Source: Cymodocea nodosa
Taxonomy: Eukaryota; Streptophyta; Magnoliopsida; Alismatales; Cymodoceaceae
Assembly (NCBI GenBank): GCA_036874045.1
Contig: CM072339.1
Location: 17,429,501 to 17,493,500 of the forward strand
Reading direction: 5' to 3'
DNA length: 64,000 nucleotides
The notes beneath the pieces are model-generated. The model had not been told where the DNA came from. It saw only the letters and a program-made list of their open reading frames with translations, and did not search any database. Every line of letters begins with the position of its first letter. The stretch's first letter is position 1. This document shows, in pieces, positions 33,234 through 44,100 of this stretch. The position numbers and the translations under genes were made by a program.

Positions 33234-34029
33234 ATCTATGAGCTTAAATATTAAATATGCATGCAAAGTAGTAAAGAATAATTAACACAAGGAGATTTTA
33301 GGTGGTTCACCAACTCGGCTGGTTCACCCCCAAGATTCACTTAGGCTTCACTAAGTATTTAACTACTTATAACATTTGCTTTCAGGTTGAAGCAAGAACC
33401 AATACTTGAGCTTTCAGGTAGAAGCTCAACAACCAACCTTTCTTGAGCTTTTAAGTCTAAGCTCTTAACCAATAGTGAGTTTTCAGGTATAAACTCACGA
33501 ACCAACAGCTTTAAGCTTTGAACTAGAGTTTGAGCATAGGGAGCTTTTGTGCTTTAGTATGCTTAAGAATATTTCTCTTCTGTATTTGCAAACTGAGTGT
33601 GTTGCTGGAATTTTTGAGTAGCTCACAATATTTGATAATCGTTGTTTATATTTATACCGAAAGGTATAACGATCAAATTAAATGACTTAAGTTATCGAAT
33701 AGTTAGTTGTCCTAACTTTCTGAAGAAATTCAAAACCTTTTAACTAAAACTCCAAAATCCTTCTTATTTTCAGATAGTTATCCTTGTAACTTTTCAAAAA
33801 ACTTTCTTGCTGTCTTTAAGTGGTCTTGCAGAAACTTAAACTAATAACTGTCCGATCTTCTTCTTCTTTTAGATACTTAAGCTTTAACCTATGTTGTAAT
33901 TATTCGAAGTTCCTGTATCTGTTTATTTACCTTTTGATCTTCAGTTCGTTGAACTGTCTTGATATTTGTGAAATATAATTTATTTCTTCACACTGATTTT
34001 TGTATTATCAAAATACAAGGGTTCTAACA
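33234..34029 (-). repeat. Copia Z 5' LTR, remaining part
   Basis: Continues the LTR begun at 19,556. It carries the serial words CTTTCAGG...AAGC...AACCAA (33,380-33,520) that also mark the LTRs at 49,700-49,980 and 53,950-54,180. It ends ...CAAAATACAAGGGTTCTAACA at 34,029, matching the end at 55,288. It is shorter than the 1,529-bp LTR of the second copy, so it has internal deletions. Confidence 0.87.
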
Positions 34030-35640
34030 GACACCCTAATAGTTTTTGTTAATTTTTCTAACTTAGTTTGACTCAAATTCCACTTATCAATTGTGGCATT
34101 TAACTCTACTTCTCTTAATTTTAATTTATCTATTTCTAAGTTTAGACCATCAATATCAATTTTTAATCTTTCATTTTCAGATTCTATTTTTAATTTCTCA
34201 ACATTAATATTATGTATTTCTTCATGCAAAATAAATTCATTAATTTGCAAGTTATACAAGTCTGTAGCAAGATTTTCATTCTCACATTTAAACTTTTCTA
34301 AAGTTGTATATAAGAAATGATTTTCTTTTTCCATAGTCGATAAAGAATTTCTAATACTCTTATTTTCCTATTTATAAACTTTAAATTTATGCAACAATGA
34401 ATTGTAAGCACATAATAATTCATTAAAATCAAAATTTGCATGAGTTTCAAGATTAGAAATTACCTAAAACTCATCTACCATGAAGTACACATTGGCAACA
34501 TTTTCTTTCACTTGTTCATCTTCTAAATGTGAAGATTTTGATGATGATTCTTCAAATTCAAACTCATCTAATATGTCATGCCAAGTGACTTTCAAGACTT
34601 TTCTCTTGTAAAGTTTTTTTTGATTTTTCTAAGCATTCTTCTTCTAATTTGTCTTACTGAATTTTTCATTTTTTCTCATAGAATAGTTTGGTGAAAGATA
34701 TCTTAGTTTCTTACAATTATAACATACATACTTTCTAAATACAAAATCCTTCTCATTCAATGATTTTGATGTTAAGGACTTGTCTTTCCTATTCTTTTGT
34801 TGTCTCCTAGCTTTCTATGCCTTGAATTTTTTAGTCAGCAAAATCAAGTTCTCATCAAAATCAGTTAATATATCAGAATCTTAACTATCTTCAAATGCAA
34901 TTTCTTTCTTCAAATTAAATTTATTTTAACTCAAGGAATCATTTAATTAAACTTCATAGGCAATTAAATTTTCTATAAGTTCATCAATAATATAAATATT
35001 TAAGTCTCGTGATTCCTTAGTAGAAATCACTTTCTAAGATCACTTTGAACTTAAGGATCTAAGAATTTTCCTTACTAAGTCCTTCTATTCAAAATCCTTT
35101 CTTAGGAATTTCAAAGAATTTATAATATCTAGGAATTTAAAAAATATCTTAGAAATTGTTTCATTATTATACATCATAAAGAGTTCATATGTATGCATAA
35201 ACATATTAATTTTGGTCTCTTTAACTTGAGAAGTTCCTTCATAAGATACTTCTAATGCATGTCACACCTCATTTGCAAATTTATAAACAAAAACTTTATT
35301 GAACTAATCATAACTCAATGCATAGAATAAAATATTTAAGGCTTTTGCATTTAGAGTTTCTTTTTCTTTTTCAATAATAGTCCAAGTAGTATAAGGTGAG
35401 GTTAATGGATAAAAAATCATAACTTGTGATCTATTAATTAAAGAAAGATTGTCATCTTAAATTTTCAGTATTCATAGTGTGTTTCATCAAATAAAGGAGA
35501 ACGATTTAAATTTTAACATTCATATAGAGTGAAATTAGAATTATCGTTAGTCATTTAACCCTAGATTTTTCAACCTATTAAGATTTAAATAAAGCTTCGA
35601 TGTCAAAATTTAGTCTTAAATCAATGAAATTAAACCTATG
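34030..35640 (-). pseudogene. Copia K2: gag fragment (UBN2, coiled C-terminus)
   Basis: Decayed SIRE-type gag read leftward: GTSQVKETKINMFMHTYELF near 35,230, IINSLKFLRKDF, VRKILRSL, DELIENLIAYEV, a zinc-knuckle relic (CYNCKK, histidine and last cysteine lost) near 34,720, then a long coiled coil (34,334-34,030; KIESENERLKIDIDGLNLEI). It breaks at 34,030 where copia Z is inserted. The sequence downstream of the break is not in the window. Confidence 0.82.
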
Positions 35641-35757
35641 TTTTGATACCACTTGTTGAATACTTAATTTGATATTAAACCGATTAACTAAGTTTTGATA
35701 CCAATTGTAGAGTTATCAATTTGATATCAAAACTACTAACCTTACTCTGATACCAAT
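35640..35757 (-). repeat. Threefold primer-site repeat of K2
   Basis: Three copies of the complementary tRNA-Met primer site (GATACCACTTGTTGA, GATACCAATTGTAGAG, GATACCAATTGTAGTA) lie about 53 bases apart. The last two repeat units share a TTTGATAT middle. Only the rightmost adjoins the real LTR end. Confidence 0.75.
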
Positions 35758-37210
35758 TGTAGTATCAAAGGCTATATAATAGGAGGGTAAATTATGTATG
35801 TCAATAATAATTTAACACTAATTGAAACTTCAATTTAAAATAATCTGTCATAATTGTTTCATTCAAACTTTTATATTCAAAGTTTCAATTACAATTTACA
35901 ATTCAATTCTCCTCTAGAATTCTAAGTACAAAGATATAATAATTAAAATACATTTAGTTTAATTCACTCTTACAAACAAAGAAAACTAAAATGTAAAATT
36001 CAAAACATATTTCTCCTTATTTGAGATATTCCCTTTATTCTTCTATTTCTACAAATCTTCAATGACAAATATTTGAAATGTTGCTCTTCACCAAAGTTGT
36101 TGAATTTTCTTCTTTCTTTCTAAAGTTCTATTTTTCTCTTAAGTATTCTTAGGGTATATACTTCTTAGGCATATTCTTTTTCTAGAGGTCTATTGATCAA
36201 CAAGAATTATGTCTTTTATAACCAATGTTCATCATATGCATATCTTCCATGTTCAAGACATGATCAACATCCACTCTTCACGTCTTCTATTTTAATTTCA
36301 AATTTAAACTACCTATTATCTCTTTTACGTTATCTTCTCGAATTCTCTTGAATCATCAATCTTAGGTCCTTTGAAAAATTTCCTACAAAATAAACTTTTT
36401 CGTCTAAAATTTTTTATCAAATGTAATAACAAGATGTTGTGTTAATACTAACTAAACGCGTAAAATAGAATAGACTTATAACTCAATACATTTAACTCAA
36501 TGAGTTCAACATATGATATGCTTATTGATAAAGTGATAACCAATAGAGAAAGTTCATTGGTTATTGGGTTAACCAATAGACTATATTGAATGTTTTAAAT
36601 AATAAATAATTTTATCACGTGCAAAAATAATAATTGTTTAAGTTTATAACGCTAACCTAACATGTTGCTTTGATATTTAATTGAGCAACTCAATGCATAT
36701 AACTATGTTAACTTAACGAGTTAATCATGTGTAACTTACATGATATAGTATAATATTTGTAAACTTAAAATTCAACACATATATAATACTAACTTAACAA
36801 GTTATGATATATAACTTAACGTTTTGTTTACTAACTTAATAAATTCTCATGTGACCTTTTTAACCTTTAAACTTATAACTCAATGAGTTCCTCACATGAC
36901 TTGTAATGTTTTGTTTCGTTAACTTAATGAGTTGTTTACGTGCACAATACATGATACATATATATGGAATTAAAACCATATCATGCTAAATAATAAAAGT
37001 ACATGTTAACTTAACAACAAGTTGTATAAAAAGTTAGTATAACTTAACGACAATTTAACATAATTCTAAATCCATTACAAATAAGTATATGACTTTAAAC
37101 TTTTTTTGTATTAATCGATGTTCTTAATTTACTTTCTAAACAACAAAATTAATTGATTAAATATGATTAATTAACATTTTACATACATCATCAAAATATA
37201 ATACTCAACA
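35758..37210 (-). repeat. Copia K2 5' LTR
   Basis: 1,453 bp, a diverged relative of the K LTR in minus orientation. It starts TGTAGTATCAAAGG and ends ...AATACTCAACA. The words AACTTAACGAGTT and the TATAACCAATG...ATGCATATC promoter-proximal block match the K family at lower identity. Confidence 0.85.
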
Positions 37211-37287
37211 AACGTGAGTTAATATTATATTTCAATGTGTTTTCTAACATTGAGATACATCACTATGTATATTTTTTTTCTTTTAGG

Positions 37288-38090
37288 ATTACATTGAAGT
37301 AGTTGATGGTACCCATGTGAAAGCTACAATTTATAACAAAGAAGAAATTATGCCTTGGAGGAATAGAAAAAGTAAATTATCCTAGAATATATTGGTAATA
37401 TATAATTTTGATATAGAAATTATTTATGTTCTTAGTAGATGGGATGGATCAATAGTTGATGCTTGTATTCTTTAAGATGTACTTTCTTGACGTAATTCTT
37501 TTAAGGTTCCATCAGGTATAATACTAATAAAAATAATTAAAATACTTGTGAATAGTAAAAATTATAGAATTAATGTTTTTAACATTATATTAAAAACTTC
37601 TGTATAAATTGTAAGTAAATATTACTTGGTAGTTGTTGGTTTTCCTAATAAGGTAGAATTTATTACATTATTTCAAGGTGTAAGATATCACTTGAGTGAC
37701 TTAATACTTATAGACTTCCAATGAATATAATTAAAAATTTCAATTATAGACATTCAAAATTAAGAATAATAATTGAACATACATTTGGAATAATCAAATT
37801 GATTCTCAACTTTACGAGGTTATATATAATTTCCTTTTGAAACACAATGAAAGATTTTTTAGTTCGTAATTTTATTTAAAAAGTAAACAAAACAAATTTA
37901 CTTAAAGACTTTGAAAAAGAATTATAAGAAATGTCAATTGATGATGTTGGACAATTTTTTTCAAAAGAAGATGCATCTTCTATTATTGGATTAAGTCAAG
38001 AATATAAAATAAGTTGTTGATACAATGTATGATAATATTATGAAATCTATGTAGGATAATAGAAATGTGTGAAATATATTTTGTATTATT
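37288..38090 (+). pseudogene. PIF/Harbinger (HARBI1-like) transposase relic
   Basis: The plus-strand reading gives a DDE_Tnp_4-type nuclease with many breaks: DYIEVVDGTHVKA (first catalytic aspartate) at about 37,291, MPWRNRKSKLS, YNFDIEIIYVLSRWDGSIVD (second acid region) at 37,400-37,465, YYLVVVGFPNK (the expected DAGY motif has become VVGF) at about 37,621, then GVRYHLSD, RHSKLRIIIEHTFGIIK (conserved glutamate in IEHTFG) at about 37,750-37,800. A gap of about 100 bases near 37,520-37,620 may be an old intron. Stops and the damaged third motif make it non-functional. Terminal inverted repeats were not found. Confidence 0.8.
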
Positions 38091-38149
38091 ACTATATTAT
38101 TCTTTTTTGTGTTATCAATTAAATTTTGTTATTTTCTATCATGTAGATA

Positions 38150-38420
38150 AATACAAAAAAAAATTTAATTTATCAATTTCATCATTTTCTATTTTGTGAA
38201 GAAACACATATATTTTACATTTTGTGATTTTTTGTTATTTTTTATTCTATGTATCAACATACATATTTTAAATTTTATCATTTTTTGTTATTTTCTCTTC
38301 ACGTACAAATATCTATATTTTTTACTGACTTTCTGTTATTTTCTATTATTTTATTTTTCATTATTTTTTGTAACTTTCTATTATTATTATTTTTCTATTT
38401 TCCAAATATACAAATACTTC
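38150..38420. repeat. T-rich degenerate tandem repeat
   Basis: About four loose copies of a 70-80 base unit built from TTTTGTTATTTTCTATT followed by an ACATATATTTTA-like part. The open frames here are low-complexity shadows. Confidence 0.6.
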
Positions 38421-40650
38421 TTAACTTTCGTTAATATTACAAAAAGCATACGAGAGGAAGAAACAGAGACTTGCTGGTGATCTTTACATGGAAGTGGAAA
38501 CTTCGTGCAAAATGACTGTAAAGACAAAGGGCTTATGCATGTGAGGTTTAGGCGTCGGTGGCATGCATTGAAGGGGCTAAAAAGAATTATATCGATTATC
38601 TATCATGACAAACACATAAATTGTCACATTATCTTGTGATAGTTAAATATGTTATTTTTTTCTTAATTTGTTGTGATTGATTTTTTCATAATAGTGATAT
38701 GTATTTTTATCTGTCACTAATATATAAACCCATAATGCTTGTATTTGAATATCTGTTATTATAAATTATGTATTATAACAAATACAAAAAAATGTCTATC
38801 ACTAGATCTCGAATTTCGGATAGTGGAAGTTGGTAAATGCATGTAGTGACTTGGTGCATATTTTCATTTATTTTGAATTACCCAACATTTTGGCCTTTTA
38901 TATTATGGTGTAGAATGTATTTTATTAGTAATTATAGCCTATTGGTGATACGACAACCATGTAGTTGAAGCATACATATAAATGTTGAACAATAAATGTG
39001 ATACTCCAATTGTAAGAGTCGCATTGTTTGATGTTGCGCATCGATTTATTGACTTGAGATATGTGATTGTGACATGTGCATAATTTGATAATTACAATAT
39101 GACTAGTGAATCCAGTTATAAAGCATTAATCTGTAATATTATGCACATAATTATAATTTTAGTCGACACTTGAGCTCAATCATAAGGTATAACCGTAACC
39201 TTGAGATTATATATTAAGTCACCTTTGATGATTGACTAACTAGATAATCTTCAAAAAAGAAGATTATATGCTAAGCTACGTTTTAAAAGATTGACTGATT
39301 AGGTAATCCTTAGGAAAAAGATTAGTGGATCCATGGATCTATGTTGTCAAGAGTAAAATACAGTCTTCGACAAAAACTATAATTATTAATACAAATACTG
39401 TTATTTATATTGTGTCATGTTATTTATTGTTACCACACTATGACTACGTACATTTGATGTAATGGTCTTTTGTACTTTCTCATGATATGCATATCTTAGT
39501 TATATATATTTTAAACTAATGGTTGAATACTTAGTTGTGACTTATAAAATCTTAGATTATATATTTTTTAGATCTAAAGTTCAGAGGGCTAGTGTTCTAG
39601 CTGCTTAAAGTAGAGCCTGAAGTTTATAGTATTTTTTTTTGTTCGATCGTAACTTGTATATAACAAACTTGTAGTTGTAAGATGAACTTATGGAAATTTT
39701 ATAAAATTTTAATTTAATTTTATGTTAAAATTGTTTAAAACTGTTTAGTAGATACTTTAGTCTCGTAATATCAGGAGATGATTTTTCATATGCTTTTTTA
39801 TAAATGTAAAATTTCTTTCTAGTAATATGCAATATATTATATCATAATATATATTTTTAATTTGCTTTGCAACATTATATTATATTTTAAGGTACAGTAC
39901 ATGAATATTATATTATATCATTATATGTTAGATTTTACCTTACCATTCAAAAAGATATTTTTGTGATTATAGGTGAATGAGATCTATGAAACTATGGGTT
40001 CAATTAGACCAAACAATATTATTTATAATATTTCTAAAAACTTAGCTTTTCACAAATGTTCAAAAAATCAGCTTTTTACTTGTCTATAACATGCTATTGA
40101 TTTTAATAAGAAGTTCCAAACGGATCATCAAAAGAAACAAATATTTTTTTGATAATAGCGATTTTTATAATTATTAATGTTTAAACTTAATGAAAATTAC
40201 GAACATCGTTATTCTAACAACCTCCAATTTTACTTGCTCTCGAAGAAACAAATGCTCGTAACCGGCCTTCGCCTCCCAAATTTACCTACCGACGCAATTT
40301 GTTACACGTTAACCCGATTGAATCTCGCCAAGAACGATTCAGGAGGTTGGATGCTGCTCCCAACAACCCACATTGATATCTCGTAATTGTTACAACGACC
40401 CACTTTGTTTGGTTACAACTACCCATATTGCGGTCGGATCAAATAATTGTTTTAATATCAGGAACCAAACAAGTTGATGGCAAAGAGTAGACACCAAACC
40501 ATCAACTTCAAGAGTTTTCTTTCGAAGATTAGGTTTTAGAATTGACTTTTTCCATGAACTAAATTTTTCCTACTGCTACATTTTTTATTTGTTAGTTGGT
40601 CCGAGTCCTTCCATTTTCTTGCGTGCATAGCGTTCTTTCTTTCCCACGTT
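38421..40650. other. AT-rich intergenic region
   Basis: No gene recognised. The ORF at 40,177-40,386 has no recognisable motif. Some short inverted words occur (for example TGTGATAG near 38,635 and CTATCACT near 38,796), too weak to call an element. Confidence 0.5.
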
Positions 40651-41145
40651 TTTTTTCCAATGTTTTTATAATGGTAGAAAGTGATTTTAAATTTAGATTA
40701 TTTCTTCTTTCTGTATTCAACACCTGAAAAAACACCACATCATTGGTGGTTACCGGTTTTTTAAAAACGATGATCTGCTTGTATTATTTCTTCATTCGGT
40801 ATTTATCAACTGAAAAAATATTATGGTGATTTTTCAAAAATGACGATCCGGTGGCGTGATCCCAGAATCGGACTTTTCTTTCCCACGTTGTATTATTTAT
40901 TATTATTTGGTTCAATCATATTCGTATCTTAAGATCACACGTTTACTCTGCTCAAGCCACGTGTAGCATCACTGGTGCGACAGAGGAAACACCAACCATC
41001 CTGGGCCAAGTTCTTCACCCCAGATTTTACACAACGCAAACACGACGGGAAAAAGATTTTCGTGTTCCGATCCATTCCTCTTCTTCTTCTTCCGTTCTCT
41101 GTAGGAAGGGGAAGGCGAAGAGAGAGATCCTTTCCACTGATTACT
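40651..41145 (+). promoter_or_regulatory. Promoter and 5' UTR of the coiled-coil membrane gene
   Basis: GC content rises here. A G-box (CACGTG at 40,958-40,963) lies about 185 bases before the ATG. A CT-rich leader (TTCTTCTTCTTCC, about 41,083) is typical of plant 5' UTRs. Two degenerate copies of an 85-base block (40,697-40,774 and 40,783-40,850; ATTATTTCTTC...CTGAAAAAA) form a direct repeat upstream. No clear TATA box was fixed. Confidence 0.5.
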
Positions 41146-44100
41146 ATGTCGGGTTCGAGCATTTCTCTTCTGCTTGTCCTTTTGTTCTTCTCCCTAGCAA
41201 TCTCCGCCACCAGAGGGGATGATGATGGTGCCGCGTTGGAGACGGAGGCGCCGGTCTCGTCTCTCCCGCCCGAGGTGGAGCACCTGAAATCCAAGATCTC
41301 CGCTCTAGGTATTGTGTAATCTTCTTTTAGAAGGAGCTAGGGTTGGTTTATAGTGTGCGTGTGTTTTAGTGCGTGCCGCGATTTGGTTAATGTGATTGTG
41401 GCACTCCGTCCGAGTTTTTGTTGGAATCTGCAGCTACTTTTTTTGTGTTGCCGGAAGATTTGGGGAGAAGATGGGAATATGAGTGGTCTTTTGTGGTGTG
41501 GTTTTTTGGATGTAGATTGCTCCCTAATTTTATTTTTTTAATATTGCTTTTTTGACTGGGTCAGTTTGTCCAACTTTGCCAAGTTCATGGCAAACCAAAA
41601 AGATTGTTTTAGTTTAGGTGGTGTAATTAGATGGGATGATGGCTATGGAATTTTGATAGTTTATGCTCTTATTCATTTTTATAAAGAACAGCTGTTTTTA
41701 ATGGGTGCTGGCTTTTAAACTCATCTATTGTGTACTTTTTCATTTTATGAATTGAAGAGTTGAGCATAGCACATCAAAACGAGGAGCTGAAAAGGAAGGA
41801 TGGAAACATTGCTGAAGTTGAGAAGCTCATCAAAAAGAAGTCGGATGCAATATTTTCCTTACAACGGGAAATTGAGACGATTCAGGTATTGCCTGCTGTT
41901 TTTATTGTTCATTATCTGATATCTTGGTTTGAAGACATTTGTCTTGTTCTAATATTTTATTGCCTTTTACGGTATGCAGAAAAAGGGGGCTGTTGATGCA
42001 GCAGAACTGGTGGAAGAGGCACATGCTCGATCGGCCACTCTAGAAAAACAGGTATTAAAAAGAATTTGATTCTTCTTCTTTGGCGGGAACTTTTAAGTGG
42101 TTTAAATATAATTATTTTGTTTATACTTTACAGATTGAGAAACTTAAAGGAGATTTACAAATGCAAAGTCATAATAAAGATACTTTGGAAGCCCGTGCTG
42201 CTGGAGCTGAGAAGAAAATCAAAGAATTAACTTCCATGTTGAGCACTGTGAGTATCTAATTTCTAGATAGAATAATTAAATTATCCATTGAAACTATCTA
42301 TGTCTGTTAATGTTGATTTCAAAACATTTGGATTTTGTACCTTATTTGAAACTGTCATGCTAACATAAATCATAAAAGTTCACTGAGTTATTACGTTTTC
42401 CATTCTGTCATATGCATGCCTGGCATAAGCCATACATTACATTTTTCTTTTTAGCTATTCAAAGAATAATTTTAATCATTCCTTTGGTTTTATTTTCCAG
42501 TATTCATTACAAGGCAATTTCTAATGTGGGATTTCTGTCTTTCTGTAAATTCCTTTCCTGTATTATCCAGTTAGAGAGAATGAGTGTTGAACAAAAACAA
42601 AGAATTCAGAAAACTGAACGTCTTCTCAAAGTTGCTGAGGTTTGTCTAGCCTACACTTCATTTTGTCTTTATTTGGGTAAAACTAAAACCTTCAATGAAA
42701 ATCTTCTCCATGTTGTGAATATTATGTTTTAATTCACAGGAGGAGTTGATGAAAGCAAAGTCTGAAGCAGCTTCAAAAAAGAGAGAATTAGCAGAGGTGA
42801 TAATTTTTTATTAAAATTATCAATACCCCCCTACTTGATAGAGTTTAAAGTTCTTGGCTACTGGAACTTCCTTGTTGATAGCACTATTGCTATCGATTAT
42901 AGATCCTAAGTATTTAAAAATTTAATATTATGAATCTTATAGCGTTCTAATCATATGCTTTCATCATTATTCCTATTTTTGTTTGAACCTACACTCCTTA
43001 CAAAATCAACATAAATGGCTCAGCATTTGGAGTGATGCAAATTTTATCTGTTAATATATTTTAAAGTAACAATGCATTACAGATTTTTCTAAATTGTTAT
43101 ATATTGCTAAAGACAGGCCAATTTAAGAATCCTAAAGTGTAATTTATTTAATCAAAATGACATAGCTCTTAGTATTTGTAGTGCAGTACTGCAGTGTTAT
43201 GTTAATAATTGTTACATATATTTGGTATATCTAGAACTTGAATTCAAAAAATTTTCTTTACAGATTCATGGAGCATGGTTGCCGACTTGGCTTGCAACAC
43301 ACTTAGAGTATTATGTGGTCAGACACTTACCAGCATGTTTAAGTTTATTTTGTAGTTGTGCATTACCTTTTAAAGTCCTGTTTTCTCTTTGCAGGGATGC
43401 ACAATAACTCAGTGGAATCATTATGGGAAACCTGCTTTGGATGATTTGTCACAGAAGGTACCTGCATGTGTCTTAAATGAGAATTAATGTTGCTTTGTGG
43501 GGATTCCTTGTATGAAATAGCTAGTAATCTAATTTTTACATTTTAAAAAGTATCATTAGTATTTCAAATGAAATGCAGTATTCTTACCAGCCTAATATAC
43601 TATTTTTCAGGCTCTTAAACTCTCAGCTCAGGCACAAAAATATGCTGAGCCTCATCTGGAATCTGCAAAAGAGGTGAGTTCCACAGTATTATGTCTACCT
43701 ATTTGTGAAGAAACATAGATTTAGCAATGGCATATTTACTTCAAGCAAGAGAGGAGGTGCTCTCAATTATTATAAAAGAAAGAAGGATTCCTCTTCTGGT
43801 TTTTATGTAATTTCAAAAATGTGTATATTTAATTTGTAATTTTATCAAAACATAAAAATACAAATATTCATAAAATGAAAAAAAAAAACTTATGTAAATT
43901 TCCAGCAATCAATGCCATCATATCTCTCTTTCTTCCCTTCTCTCCTTCTCTCTTTCCAATTTTTTTCTCCTTCCAATTTACAGCACCAGTGTACCACTAT
44001 CATCATATTTATCACACTATTAGTAACTTCACACTACCACCACTTCACCATATCTATTGCTTCAATGATAATTTGTATAATTTCTGGTTAAGTGTTTTAA

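Noticed and set aside
38634..38804. Possible 170-bp MITE with TGTGATAG/CTATCACT ends
   Set aside because: Inverted ends match at only 7 of 8 bases, with no target duplication found; chance is likely in AT-rich DNA.
40935..41294. Minus-strand ORF of 119 codons over exon 1
   Set aside because: Antisense of the 5' UTR and signal-peptide exon of the host gene; no motif.
41353..41541. Plus-strand ORFs inside introns (also 42,412-42,732, 43,222-43,407, 43,875-44,150)
   Set aside because: They are read-through of exons or T-rich intron sequence; the exon parts are explained by the spliced model.
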